Of a DNA stretch of 64,000 bases, positions 9,555 to 19,227 are shown in pieces; within the stretch, counting starts at the first letter, position 1; the number at the start of each line of letters is the position of its first letter. The stretch lies in NCBI RefSeq assembly GCF_014269285.1, contig NZ_JACOAF010000030.1, positions 248,001 through 312,000 of the forward strand. Reading direction: 5' to 3'. Under the pieces are notes generated by a model. The model made no database searches, had not been told where the DNA came from, and was given only the letters and a program-made list of their open reading frames with translations. The translations under genes and the position numbers were made by a program. The DNA is from Rufibacter sediminis (GTDB taxonomy: Bacteria; Bacteroidota; Bacteroidia; Cytophagales; Hymenobacteraceae).

Positions 9555-12341
9555 ATGACGTCAAAGTTTTACCGCTCCTTTACCTTCGTGCTGCTCCTCA
9601 CCGTGGCAGTGTGCCAAGCCCAGACAGTCCCCTCGCCCAAACAGCACTTCGGCTTCAACATTGGCGATGATTACCAACTGGCGAACTTCACCCAAACCGA
9701 GGCCTACTTCAAGAAACTGGCCGCCTCTGACCGTACCAAGTTGGTGGACATCGGGCTCACCGAGGAAGGCCGACATCAGTTCATGCTGATTGTGTCCTCA
9801 CCGGAGAACATTCGGAATCTGGCTCGTTTTAAGGAAATCTCGCAGAAACTAGCCCGCGCTGAAAACCTCACGGAAGCACAGGCCCGCGCTTTGGCCGCTG
9901 AAGGCAAAGCCGTAGTCTGGATTGACGGCGGCCTGCACGCCACCGAAACCGTGGGCATTCACCAGTTGATTGAAACTGCCTGGAACCTGGTAAGCCGCCA
10001 GGATACCGAAACCAAGCGCCTGCTGGACCAGACCATTGTGCTCCTGACGCACGCCAACCCCGACGGGCAGGAACTGGTGAGCAACTGGTACATGCGCGCG
10101 CGCAAAGAAAAAGACCGTTCCCTGAGCAACCTGCCCCGGCTGTACCAGAAATACGTGGGCCACGACAATAACCGTGATTTCTTCATGAACAACATGAAAG
10201 AGTCGCAGAACATCAGCCACCAGTTGTTTGTGGAGTGGATTCCGCAGATTATGTACAACCACCACCAGCGCGGCCCGGCGGGTTCAGTCTTGGCCGGTCC
10301 GCCGTACCGTGACCCGTTCAATTACGTGTATGACCCGCTGCTGGTCACCAGCATTGATGCCGTAGGCGCCGCCATGAACAACCGCCTGAACGCCGAGGAC
10401 AAGCCGGGTTACACGCAGCGCGCGGGCTCCCAATTTTCCACCTGGTGGAACGGTGGTTTGCGCACCACGCCTTACTTCCACAACATGGTGGGCCTGCTCA
10501 CCGAAATCATCGGGAACCCGACTCCGGAGGAAGTGCCGCTGGTGCCACAACGTCTGCTGCCCAACGGCGCTACACCCAACCCAGTCACCCCGCAGAAGTG
10601 GCATTTCAAGCAGTCTATTGATTATTCTGTGTCGCTCAACTACGCCGTGCTGGATTACGCGGCCCGCCACCGCGACGAATTGCTGTACAACATCTACCGC
10701 ATGGGCAAGAACTCCATTGAACGCGGCAGCAAAGATTACTGGGCCCTTTCTCCCAAAAGCGTAGATGCGGTAACTGCTGCGCAGGCCAAAGAACGCAAGT
10801 CTGGTGACGCTGAGAACTCTACAAATGAGGCAACTTCCGGCAGCGGCAATGTTCCGGCCAAGCACTTTGAAACCGTGTTCAAAGACCCCGCCCTGCGTGA
10901 CCCCAGATGCTACATTCTCTCGGCGGCCCAGCCTGATTTTCCTACGGCGGTCACCTTTGTAAACGCGCTCATCAAATCAGGAATTCTGGTGCACAAGGCT
11001 ACGGAAGATTTCAAGGTAGCCGGCAAAAGCTACCCCGCCGGTTCTTACGTGGTGAAAACCGACCAAGCCTTCCGGCCGCACGTCATAGATATGTTTGAGC
11101 CGCAGGAGCACCCCAACGATTTCCAGTACCCGGGCGGACCGCCCATCCGGCCGTATGATGCCGCTGGTTGGACCCTGGCGTTCCAGATGGGCGTGCAGTT
11201 TGACCGCATTTTGGACAGCTTCAAAGGACCGTTCCAACCCGTGCCTTACGGCGAATTACAAGCGCCCAAAGGCAACCTGCAAGCATCAGCAGCTGATGCG
11301 GGTTATGTGCTGGATGCCCGTGCCAACCATTCCTTCATTGCCGTCAATGATTTGCTTAAGGCTGGGGCCGAGGTGTACCGCATGCCTGCGGCCGGTGCTG
11401 ACCAAGGCAATTTCTTCGTTCCGGCCACCGATAAATCCCGAGCCCTCGTGCAGAAAGCCTCCGCTGATTACGGCCTTACCATCAAAGGCGTGGCGCAGCG
11501 ACCGGCCGGAGCCACTACCAAGGTTTCTCCCCTGCGCATCTCCCTCTGGGACACCTATGGCGGTTCTATGCCCTCGGGCTGGACGCGTTGGATTATGGAG
11601 CAGTATCATTTCCCCATCCAACTGGTGTATGCAAAAGACATTGACGCCGGTGACCTAAACAAAAAATACGACGTGATTCTGTTTGTGACCCGGGCCATTC
11701 CACCCGTTTCCGCGCAGGGGAACAATGAACGTGGCGGTGAAGGCCGAGGCCCTAAACCGGAAGACATTCCCGCGGAATACCGTTCCCAGCTAGGTGCCAT
11801 TACGGCAGAGAAGTCTGTCCCAGCTCTCCGGAAGTTTATGGAAGCGGGCGGCACCGTGGTCACCATTGGTACCAGCACCAACTTAGCTTACCACCTGGGC
11901 TTACCCGTCAGCAATGCCTTGGTGGAGATGAACGCCACCGGACAGGCCAGACCACTGGCGGCCACCAAATACTACATCCCCGGCAGCATTCTGCGTGTGA
12001 AGTACACCACTTCCCAACCTGCTACCTGGGGCCTGCCCACCGAAGGCGATGTGTATTTTGACAACAGCCCCGTGTTCAAGCTCACCCCTGATGCCGTGGC
12101 CAACGGCATAGTAAAACCATTAGCCTGGTTCTCCACCGATAAGCCCCTCCGCAGCGGCTGGGCTTGGGGACAAGCGTATCTGAAAGATGGGGTGGCCGCT
12201 TTCTCCGCTTCCGTTGGCGCAGGCACTTTTTACGCCTTCGGGCCGGAGATAACCTTCAGAGGTCAGGCTCACGGCACTTTCAAACTGCTCTTTAATCAGT
12301 TGTATTCCACTGGTTCAGGCGCGGCGCAAAGCATGCGGTAG
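9555..12341 (+). CDS. large M14-family zinc carboxypeptidase, secreted
   Basis: A 928-residue exported protein (signal FVLLLTVAVCQAQ). The N-terminal half is an M14 carboxypeptidase domain. Zinc ligands are in GGLHATETVG (His and Glu, near residue 129) and MYNHHQRGP (His); substrate-binding residues are in HANPDGQELV and GHDNNRDFF; the catalytic Glu is in MVGLLTEIIGNP. The C-terminal half, from about residue 450, is an extra region seen in large Bacteroidota M14 proteins, with a class-I-glutamine-amidotransferase-like look (LWDTYGGSMPSGWTRWI, then a KYDVILFV strand). It probably removes C-terminal residues from peptides in the periplasm or medium. It closes the peptidase cluster and converges on the minus-strand nuclease gene. 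Confidence 0.88.
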   Translation: MTSKFYRSFTFVLLLTVAVCQAQTVPSPKQHFGFNIGDDYQLANFTQTEAYFKKLAASDRTKLVDIGLTEEGRHQFMLIVSSPENIRNLARFKEISQKLARAENLTEAQARALAAEGKAVVWIDGGLHATETVGIHQLIETAWNLVSRQDTETKRLLDQTIVLLTHANPDGQELVSNWYMRARKEKDRSLSNLPRLYQKYVGHDNNRDFFMNNMKESQNISHQLFVEWIPQIMYNHHQRGPAGSVLAGPPYRDPFNYVYDPLLVTSIDAVGAAMNNRLNAEDKPGYTQRAGSQFSTWWNGGLRTTPYFHNMVGLLTEIIGNPTPEEVPLVPQRLLPNGATPNPVTPQKWHFKQSIDYSVSLNYAVLDYAARHRDELLYNIYRMGKNSIERGSKDYWALSPKSVDAVTAAQAKERKSGDAENSTNEATSGSGNVPAKHFETVFKDPALRDPRCYILSAAQPDFPTAVTFVNALIKSGILVHKATEDFKVAGKSYPAGSYVVKTDQAFRPHVIDMFEPQEHPNDFQYPGGPPIRPYDAAGWTLAFQMGVQFDRILDSFKGPFQPVPYGELQAPKGNLQASAADAGYVLDARANHSFIAVNDLLKAGAEVYRMPAAGADQGNFFVPATDKSRALVQKASADYGLTIKGVAQRPAGATTKVSPLRISLWDTYGGSMPSGWTRWIMEQYHFPIQLVYAKDIDAGDLNKKYDVILFVTRAIPPVSAQGNNERGGEGRGPKPEDIPAEYRSQLGAITAEKSVPALRKFMEAGGTVVTIGTSTNLAYHLGLPVSNALVEMNATGQARPLAATKYYIPGSILRVKYTTSQPATWGLPTEGDVYFDNSPVFKLTPDAVANGIVKPLAWFSTDKPLRSGWAWGQAYLKDGVAAFSASVGAGTFYAFGPEITFRGQAHGTFKLLFNQLYSTGSGAAQSMR

Positions 12342-12355
12342 TAGTACCAACTTCC

Positions 12356-12411
12356 TACCCTTAAACAGAGCGGGGCACCATGTTCATGGTGCCCCGCTCT
12401 GTTTAAGGGTA
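12356..12411. terminator. bidirectional hairpin, 27-bp perfect stem
   Basis: Bases 12356-12382 are perfectly complementary to 12385-12411, with only TT between the arms. The stem includes CAGAGCGGGGCACCATG and its complement. It sits 14 bases past the M14 stop and before the convergent nuclease gene, so it can act as a terminator in both directions. No strong T-run follows. Confidence 0.8.
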
Positions 12412-12606
12412 AAGCTGTTTGCCGCAGCCAGGTAGCAGGCGTTTTAGGGGCGAAATCCGTAAAACAGCCTGTTTTCAGGAGTTGTCCCGGCACCAAGCTT
12501 TTCCCCATTTACCTTTCATGGATCAAGGTTGGTATTCACAAACGGCAGCTCCTGTTGCTACAGGAACAGCTGTTCGTGATGGCTTTAACCCGAGCAGCTT
12601 TGAAAG

Positions 12607-13461
12607 CTATTTTTTAGCGCTGTACGCGATCTTCACCAAGACAGGGAAATGGTCAGAGGGGAATCTACCGAAGTACGTATCCGTCAGGATTCCCCACTTC
12701 TGCACCTCAAAGGCATTGGTCACAAAAACATGATCAATGATTTCTTTTTGGTTAAACTGCTGCTTGAATCCGTTAAAGGAGGCGTTGTTGGCGTACGGGT
12801 ATTTCACTTGCTTGAAGGTGTCTTTCAGCACGCCTGAATTGGCGACGGTTAGGTACCACTCACTGGCCTGATCTCCGTTGAAATCGCCCGTTAAGACCAC
12901 CGGCTCTTTCCCGGCGATTTCCTGAATCTTACGCAAAATCAGCTTGCTGCTTTCCTTGCGGGCCTGTACTCCCTGATGATCAAAATGGGCGTTGAACACA
13001 TACAGCTTCTTCTTGGTGGCGAGGTCCTGCAGATACACCCACGAGGCGATGCGGTTACAGCAGGTGGCGTCCCAACCCAGTGAAGGCTTATCAGGAGTCT
13101 CTGATAGCCAGAAATCACCTTTGTTCAACAGCTTGAATTTATCTTTCCGGAAAAAGATAGCGGAATGCTCGCCTTTCTCCTTTCCGTCATCGCGGCCCGC
13201 GCCGTGGCGTTCGTACTCGGGCAGTGCCTTGCTCAGATCATCTAACTGGTTTTTCAATCCCTCTTGGGTGCCCAGCACATCAAACTCATGAAAGCGGATG
13301 AGGTTGGCGACCACTGGCGCCCGGTTCTCCCACAGATTTCCGGTATCGCCCGGACTGGCGAACCGTAGGTTGTAGGAACCGATGGTCAACTGCTGCGCCT
13401 GGCTGATGGTGGATAAACTCACGAGCAACAAGAGAAAAAGGAAGCTTTTTTTGATTAGCAT
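12607..13461 (-). CDS. exported endonuclease/exonuclease/phosphatase family protein
   Basis: A 284-residue protein starting at the ATG at 13461 because a signal peptide (FLFLLLLVSLSTISQAQ) follows directly. Motifs of the DNase I/inositol-phosphatase fold are present: GSYNLRF (metal Asn), DVLGTQEG (metal Glu), FNAHFDHQG (catalytic His region), TGDFNGD (Asp/Asn pair) and the final SDHFPVLV (Asp-His). It is a Mg-dependent phosphodiesterase of the periplasm or surface, cleaving nucleic acid, phosphoinositide or sphingomyelin-like headgroups; the substrate is open. It follows SusD by 39 bases in the same direction, so it is probably the degrading enzyme of this SusCD locus. Confidence 0.85.
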   Translation of the reverse strand: MLIKKSFLFLLLLVSLSTISQAQQLTIGSYNLRFASPGDTGNLWENRAPVVANLIRFHEFDVLGTQEGLKNQLDDLSKALPEYERHGAGRDDGKEKGEHSAIFFRKDKFKLLNKGDFWLSETPDKPSLGWDATCCNRIASWVYLQDLATKKKLYVFNAHFDHQGVQARKESSKLILRKIQEIAGKEPVVLTGDFNGDQASEWYLTVANSGVLKDTFKQVKYPYANNASFNGFKQQFNQKEIIDHVFVTNAFEVQKWGILTDTYFGRFPSDHFPVLVKIAYSAKK

Positions 13462-13500
13462 AAAGCGTGTCTGTGTTGTGGTGTTACAATCATTTAGCAA

Positions 13501-15279
13501 TTACCAGCCCGGGTTTTGCCCTAAGGCAGGGTTCATGAGCCGGTCTGCTTCGGGGATGGGATAAAGGTAGTGTTTCTCTTCCCAGTTTCTAGGGATGTTC
13601 CGGAGCCAGGTAAGTTCCCCGGAGGTGCCTTCTGACAGCCTTTGCGGGTTTGGACTACCTCCGCTGATGGTTTCCGCCACATTGATATAGGTAACACCGG
13701 CCACTGGGTTGCTTGGCCTGGTGGTATAGAAACTAACGTCTAATTTCCCGTCTTCATTTAAATCCAGCGGCTGGTCCAGAGCCGGCACATAAAAGCCGTT
13801 CCATTCCATTTCCATCAGCTCACCGCGCTTCCAGCGGACCAGGTCATCGAACCGCAGGCCTTCCAGCACCAGTTCTATTCCTCTTTCCCGGCGCACCTCC
13901 AGCAAGGCTGCATCTGAAATACCCGGGAAGTAATTTGCCTGCAGATACGGATCTACTGCGGTGGGTTTGGCCGCCAGCCCTCCGGTGATGCCCGCCCGCT
14001 GCCGCAGCGCACCTATGGTCATCGCCCAGTCAGCGTCGGTGAGGGTTCCCAGTTCGGCTTTGGCCTCCGCGTAGTTTAGCAGTACCTCGGCATAGCGGAT
14101 GATCGGGATGGAGTTGGTGTTCCGGCTGCCACCGTCATAGTAGGTGTCATCCAGCGTCCATTTAATAGGTTGGTAACCGGTGTAGGTGTAGGAGAAAACA
14201 GGGGGAGCCGGCTCCGCCGCCCCGCCGTTGATTCTCTTGTAATCCTCCATCCGAATGGTTTGCTTCAGGCGTTTGTCTCTCCCTTTGACCTCCTCTGAAA
14301 ACACCTTGGTTTTGTAGCCAGGCGTACTGGTGAAAGGGGTGCCATCCAGGTTCAGATAGGTGTTCACAAATGTCCTGATCAAGCTCACCCGGGCACCATA
14401 TGTGGCACTGGTCCACCACCAGTTAGCATCATTGAACACATTCAAGGTAGGAGACACGACGGCCGCCAGCATTACCTCAGAGGCAACCGGCGTTTGGCTT
14501 GTAAACAGTTGCCGGTAAGCGCTCTCGGTGCCGCCAGCGTTGTTCAACCGGAAGCCGCCTTCCTGCATCACTTTCTCTGAGGAAGCAACGGCTTCCTTCA
14601 GCCAGGCATCGGCGGTGGTGCCTAAGGGCAGTTCGGTGTGGTATTTCCGGTAGGTGCCTTCGTATAAGCAAACCCTTGACTTGAAAGCATACGCCACGTA
14701 CCGCGTGATCAGGCTACGGGTACCGTCATTGGTGGTAGCAATGTTCTCGCAGGCATAATTCAAATCAGCTAAGACGGAGTCCATCACCAGGGCGCGAGGG
14801 TCACGCCCTTTGAAAAGATCGGGGTCATCTACCGCCATGGGCTTGTTGATCCAAGGCACATCGCCAAACCTTTTTACTTTATCAAAATAGAACCAGGCCC
14901 GGAAAAACCGGGCCAGTGCTTGGTAATGCTTCCGGGTGTTAGGGGCAACACTCTGGTTCGTGTTATTGGCCATGAAATAGTTGAGGTTGCGCAAAGGTTC
15001 CCAATCCCAGCCGGAACTTTGGCGAGGCCCGAACGCCCCCGCCCGCAGGAAATCAGGCACCTGGGTTCTGGCAGCGTAGTCAGACATGGCGTCTCCCCGA
15101 TGCACATCATTGGCGGTTGGTAGGACATTATAGAAAGAATTGGCGTAAAGCTCTAAGCCTTTCTCGCTGCTGAAAACGGCTTCTTTGGTAGCGGTCGCCT
15201 GCGGATCCTGGTCCAGCGAATCACAGCTGGCAAAGAACGTGCTCAAGAAAACAAGCCACACTAGTTGCTTCTTCATCAT
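13501..15279 (-). CDS. SusD/RagB family nutrient-binding lipoprotein
   Basis: A 592-residue outer-membrane lipoprotein. The ATG at 15279 is chosen over the upstream start at 15330 because it gives a clean lipoprotein signal (QLVWLVFLSTFFASC). TPR-like SusD features follow: YQALARFFRAWFYFDKVKRFGDVPWI, then the C-terminal IPIIRYAEVLLNYAEAKAELG and ERGIELVLEGLRFDDLVRWKRGE, ending in PIPEADRLMNPALGQNPGW. SusD proteins form the lid over a SusC transporter and capture the ligand. The gene follows SusC by 31 bases and precedes the exported phosphodiesterase. Confidence 0.95.
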   Translation of the reverse strand: MMKKQLVWLVFLSTFFASCDSLDQDPQATATKEAVFSSEKGLELYANSFYNVLPTANDVHRGDAMSDYAARTQVPDFLRAGAFGPRQSSGWDWEPLRNLNYFMANNTNQSVAPNTRKHYQALARFFRAWFYFDKVKRFGDVPWINKPMAVDDPDLFKGRDPRALVMDSVLADLNYACENIATTNDGTRSLITRYVAYAFKSRVCLYEGTYRKYHTELPLGTTADAWLKEAVASSEKVMQEGGFRLNNAGGTESAYRQLFTSQTPVASEVMLAAVVSPTLNVFNDANWWWTSATYGARVSLIRTFVNTYLNLDGTPFTSTPGYKTKVFSEEVKGRDKRLKQTIRMEDYKRINGGAAEPAPPVFSYTYTGYQPIKWTLDDTYYDGGSRNTNSIPIIRYAEVLLNYAEAKAELGTLTDADWAMTIGALRQRAGITGGLAAKPTAVDPYLQANYFPGISDAALLEVRRERGIELVLEGLRFDDLVRWKRGELMEMEWNGFYVPALDQPLDLNEDGKLDVSFYTTRPSNPVAGVTYINVAETISGGSPNPQRLSEGTSGELTWLRNIPRNWEEKHYLYPIPEADRLMNPALGQNPGW

Positions 15280-15310
15280 ATTGCTGATTATAAGAATCTG
15301 TTGATTGGAG

Positions 15311-18300
15311 TTAGAAAGTAATGGAAACACCCATGCTCATGCTTTTCAGGATAGGGTAATTGTAGCCGTTCCCGCTGGAGCCATTGGTCAAGACCCTGTC
15401 TGACCCATGAATGCTCTCCACATCAAAATCTCTGGTAAGTTTGTAAAGGGGTGACCAGGTCCAGAGGTTCTCGCCTGACAAAAACACCTTAGCGGCGCTC
15501 ATGCCTACCTTACTGATCAATGAGGAAGGCAACATGTACCCAACCTGAATGTTCTTCATGCGCAGGTACGCCACGTTCTGGAGGTATTTGGTCTGGGCCT
15601 GCGCCAGTTCTCCTGCTCCGTTCTGCGCCACGTACCCCCGGTATCTGGGCAAATAAGCGTTGGGGTTTTCCTCTGACCAGATATTGCCTAAATGCCATTC
15701 GGGCAATTTGTTGTAGGGCCGGTTATACTGCCCCCAGAAGACAGCGGCTTCTCTGCCCGGGAACCAGTCCTGCTGGCCTACCCCCTGCAAGAAGGCAGAG
15801 AAGAAGAACCCGTTCCAGTCTGTTCCCAGGTTGATGCCGTAGGTATAGCGGGGCGTGGTATTGCCTATGACCTTCCGGTCTCCGGGGTTGGCCACGGTGT
15901 TGTCCCCTTCATTGATGACGCCATCGTTGTTGAGGTCTGTGAACTTGATGTCACCGGGAAGTAATTGCCCACTGGTAGAGGCCCGTATCAAGGCTTGTGA
16001 CGGAGAGTTCTTAATGTCTTCCTGCGAGGTAAAGTACCCATTGGTTACGTACCCCCAGATTTCCCCTACTGTCTGCCCTTGATAGTAGTCATTGAGTTTT
16101 TTATCTGGGTTGTTGTATTTGGTGATCTTGGCTTTAGAATCTGCCAGCGTGAACCGCAGGCTATAGTTGAGAGGCTTTGCCCCCACGTTGAACCTATCCT
16201 GCCAAGTCACTGCCAACTCCCATCCTTTCGTCTCCAGATCGGCGTAGTTGCCTTTGGGCACGCTGGTACCAAACACTGCCGGAAGCGTCATGCCCACGGT
16301 GAACATATCCGTCGTCTTGCGGAGGTAGGCATCTGCATTCAAGGTTAACCGGTTAGACAACATGCCCAGGTCCAACCCAAAGTTTTGCGTAGTGGAAGTT
16401 TCCCAGGTTAACCCGTCCGGAATCACCCCGGGCTGGCTTGTCTGCTGCGGCCGTATGCCGTTCAACACCCTGCCTGACTGGGAGATATTGAATTGCTCCT
16501 GAAACGCATACGAAGAGATATTTCCATTCCCCAGAGAGCCGTAGGAACCCCGAAGCTTTAGTTCTGACACCAGCACTGGAGAAACTTTCCAGAATGGCTC
16601 GTTGGAGATCCTCCAGCCGGCAGAGAAAGAAGGGAAGAACGCGTACCGCTCATTCTCCGGAAACTTGGACGAACCGTCATACCGTCCATTTACTTCCAAC
16701 AGATAGCGTTCCCTGAAGCCATAATTCAGCCGGAAGAAACCACCTGCAATGTTCCATTTATCCCAGCCCCCGCCGGTAGTGATGGACTGGCCCAAGGCAA
16801 GGTTTATATCCTGCGCGTTCTCGAAAATAAGGCCGTTCCGTTGGGTTTGGAGTGACTGGTACGTAGACTGCTCATAGTTGTAGCCTGCCAGGGCTTTGAA
16901 ATAGTGCGCGTCTCTGAACGTGCTCTCATACTCCCCGTAGAGGTTCCCCGCCAGGTACTGGGTCTCCCGGTAAATATCCTGGATGTCATTGGTATTGGTG
17001 CCCACGTATTCTATCACCCCAGGCTTTCTGCTGTACGGCACGGGTACGCGCACCTGCTTCTGGTCATTGTCTGTACTCCGGAAAGTGAAATCTCCTTTTA
17101 TTCTGAATTTATCTTCCAGGAACCTGGTGGTGAAACCGGTGGTGTTCCGGATCACGCGCTCATTCATGTCAATGCCGTTCTTGCCGTACCACAGGTCCCC
17201 CACTGAGTAAGCGGCAGAATAGGTCAGGGTGCCGTCAGGGTTGAACATGGGGGCCATGGTATGTCCCTCGTCGGCAATGTTGCGCCAGATACCGCCGCCT
17301 TCTCCTACGTTCAGCGGATTGTGGTACTTCATCTGGGAGAAATCGGTGTTGTTGTCAATGCGCAGCCAGGGAAACAGGTCAATAGAACCTTTCGCCCTGA
17401 AGTTGTACATCTTGTAGTCATCAGAATTGTAGCGGAACAAGCCTTCCTGGCCAAAGTACCTGCCCGTAGCGTAGAAGCTCGCTTTTCCGCTGCTGCCCGA
17501 AACTCCTATATTGTGCTCCATGGCCGAGTTGTGGTCTTTGTAGAGCTCTTTGTACCAGTCAGTGTTGCCGTAATAGACGTATTCGCCGTTTGCCCCAACT
17601 TCTACTTTGGGCAGGCTTGGGTCATTGGCTCTTCTTTCCAGTTCGGCCAGGTACTCCGGCGAGAACCGCACCGTTTTGTTGACGTTCTGCGGCGTTTGGG
17701 AGTAATCATTCCAGGCCGACCAGCCTTCGTTGAACATCTTGGCAAACACATATCCGTCCGTGACCAGATCAGGCACAGCCGTAGGGCTTTTCACGCCGTA
17801 GCTGCCCGAGTACGTGACGCTGGTCTTGTCTTTGGAAGGATTTTTAGTGGTAATGAGCACCACACCAAACGCGCCCCGGGCCCCGTAAATAGCGGCCGAG
17901 GCGGCATCTTTCAGCACCGTGACACTGGCAATGTCATTGGGGTTTAACAAGCTAGGATCGCCTTGCACGCCGTCAATCAGCACGAGGGCACTTCCTCCCT
18001 GGCCAATGGAAGTAGTTCCCCTGACGTTGTAGGCCGGGGACTGGATGGGCTTCCCATCCGTAGGAACCAGGTTCAAGTTGGGCAATACGCCCTGCAGTCC
18101 CTGAGAGAGGTTGGCCACCGGACGACCCTCCAACACCTCCGCCGTCACCTGGTCTACCGCTCCGGTCAGGTTTGCTTTTTTCTGGGTACCGTAGCCTACC
18201 ACCACCACTTCATTCAGGGAAGTAGCGTCTTCCTGCAACAAGACGGCCACAAAACTACGCCCTGCTACGGCTACCTCCTGCCGGAGAAATCCGATATAAG

Positions 18301-18610
18301 ACAAGACCAGCACCGGCTCATTTACATTGGCCGCATTCAGGCTAAACTTTCCTTCCAGATCGGTCATGGTGCCGGTGGAAGTTCCTTTCAAAGTCACCGA
18401 TACTCCCGGCAGAGGCTGCCCGGCGGCATCTTTTACTTGCCCCGTCACCGGGTTGGTTTGCCTGGTGTTTAGCTCGTAGCGGCTGATGCCCACTGGCGCA
18501 GCCGCTTTCGTGAAGCCTTCGGCCGGGAGAATACCCAGCATAGCCAATAGCACCAGCGAGGAGTGCCGGGTAAGATGCCTTTTCTTTTTGACTGGTAGTT
18601 TTCTACTCAT
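15311..18610 (-). CDS. SusC/RagA TonB-linked outer-membrane transporter
   Basis: A 1099-residue TonB-dependent receptor. After a signal peptide comes a carboxypeptidase-regulatory-like domain (about residues 53-130, TGQVKDAAGQPLPGVSVTLKG). The SusC TonB-box-like segment is NEVVVVGYGTQKK, and the plug domain follows (VRGTTSIGQGGSALVLIDGVQGD, SVTVLKDAASAAIYGARGAFGVVLITTK). A long beta barrel ends at a C-terminal Phe (SMGVSITF). It imports oligomeric nutrients using the TonB system, with the SusD lid. No Shine-Dalgarno precedes the ATG. It is first of a three-gene operon with SusD and the phosphodiesterase; no sigma/anti-sigma pair lies directly next to it. Confidence 0.96.
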   Translation of the reverse strand: MSRKLPVKKKRHLTRHSSLVLLAMLGILPAEGFTKAAAPVGISRYELNTRQTNPVTGQVKDAAGQPLPGVSVTLKGTSTGTMTDLEGKFSLNAANVNEPVLVLSYIGFLRQEVAVAGRSFVAVLLQEDATSLNEVVVVGYGTQKKANLTGAVDQVTAEVLEGRPVANLSQGLQGVLPNLNLVPTDGKPIQSPAYNVRGTTSIGQGGSALVLIDGVQGDPSLLNPNDIASVTVLKDAASAAIYGARGAFGVVLITTKNPSKDKTSVTYSGSYGVKSPTAVPDLVTDGYVFAKMFNEGWSAWNDYSQTPQNVNKTVRFSPEYLAELERRANDPSLPKVEVGANGEYVYYGNTDWYKELYKDHNSAMEHNIGVSGSSGKASFYATGRYFGQEGLFRYNSDDYKMYNFRAKGSIDLFPWLRIDNNTDFSQMKYHNPLNVGEGGGIWRNIADEGHTMAPMFNPDGTLTYSAAYSVGDLWYGKNGIDMNERVIRNTTGFTTRFLEDKFRIKGDFTFRSTDNDQKQVRVPVPYSRKPGVIEYVGTNTNDIQDIYRETQYLAGNLYGEYESTFRDAHYFKALAGYNYEQSTYQSLQTQRNGLIFENAQDINLALGQSITTGGGWDKWNIAGGFFRLNYGFRERYLLEVNGRYDGSSKFPENERYAFFPSFSAGWRISNEPFWKVSPVLVSELKLRGSYGSLGNGNISSYAFQEQFNISQSGRVLNGIRPQQTSQPGVIPDGLTWETSTTQNFGLDLGMLSNRLTLNADAYLRKTTDMFTVGMTLPAVFGTSVPKGNYADLETKGWELAVTWQDRFNVGAKPLNYSLRFTLADSKAKITKYNNPDKKLNDYYQGQTVGEIWGYVTNGYFTSQEDIKNSPSQALIRASTSGQLLPGDIKFTDLNNDGVINEGDNTVANPGDRKVIGNTTPRYTYGINLGTDWNGFFFSAFLQGVGQQDWFPGREAAVFWGQYNRPYNKLPEWHLGNIWSEENPNAYLPRYRGYVAQNGAGELAQAQTKYLQNVAYLRMKNIQVGYMLPSSLISKVGMSAAKVFLSGENLWTWSPLYKLTRDFDVESIHGSDRVLTNGSSGNGYNYPILKSMSMGVSITF

Positions 18611-19190
18611 TTCTAAGAAAGTAATTTAAATGTAGATTGGTGATGCATCTTGGTTAGCAGAGGGAACAGCCATAGCAGTCATGGCCTGCAGGAGGGTCAT
18701 AACACTTGATTAGAAAGAAGAGAGGAGAGCTGAGGGTCACGCTTGCTTGTTCCTAGCTTTATGCTGAGGGTTGCCATAACTTATGTTGCTAGTTGTACCC
18801 CTTTAAGTACACTGCAAAGCAAGCGTGTGCATGTTACCTGAATATTTAGCAGCTGTTATAGAAGTGTGAAAACACAGTAAGCCTGTTAGCAAAACTTAAC
18901 AGAACCATAAACCATCTTGCAGGCCTGGATCTGCTGTGTTTTCTATTTTACAGGCCTAAAACCTGTTTCCTTTCTTTGATAGAAATGGAAGACATGAGGA
19001 TAAGGGCTGTACAGAAGGAAGCATTGAAAAAAAGAGGTACAGCAGATTCTTCGGGTATGCCCGGAGATCAAAATTCTAGCATAGCCAGATGGCTCCGAAA
19101 GCGTGCCTGTCTTTGAATGCGCCGGCCTGGCTGCGGGAGATTGGAGTATTTGAGAAGAATATTTATTAGTGATTTTGATTTAGGTTAAAA
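18611..19190. other. intergenic region upstream of susC
   Basis: About 580 bases without a supported gene. It should hold the susC promoter: AT-rich TACATTTAAATTAC lies just before the start, on the minus strand. A degenerate copy of the host palindrome occurs at 18936-18966 (GTTTTC, ACAGGCCTAAAAC). No RNA gene was recognised. Confidence 0.4.
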
Positions 19191-19192
19191 GC

Positions 19193-19221
19193 AAAGGCCC
19201 GCTCTTCTGAAACGGACCTTT
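19193..19221 (-). terminator. hairpin downstream of the 90-residue gene
   Basis: AAAGGCCCG at 19193-19201 pairs with CGGACCTTT at 19213-19221 with one mismatch and an 11-base loop. On the minus strand it lies just past the stop at 19228 and is followed by a weak T-rich stretch. Confidence 0.55.
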
Positions 19222-19227
19222 CTTATT

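Noticed and set aside
17261-17947. 228-residue plus-strand frame opposite susC
   Set aside because: Antisense to conserved plug and barrel codons of the TonB receptor; no independent support.
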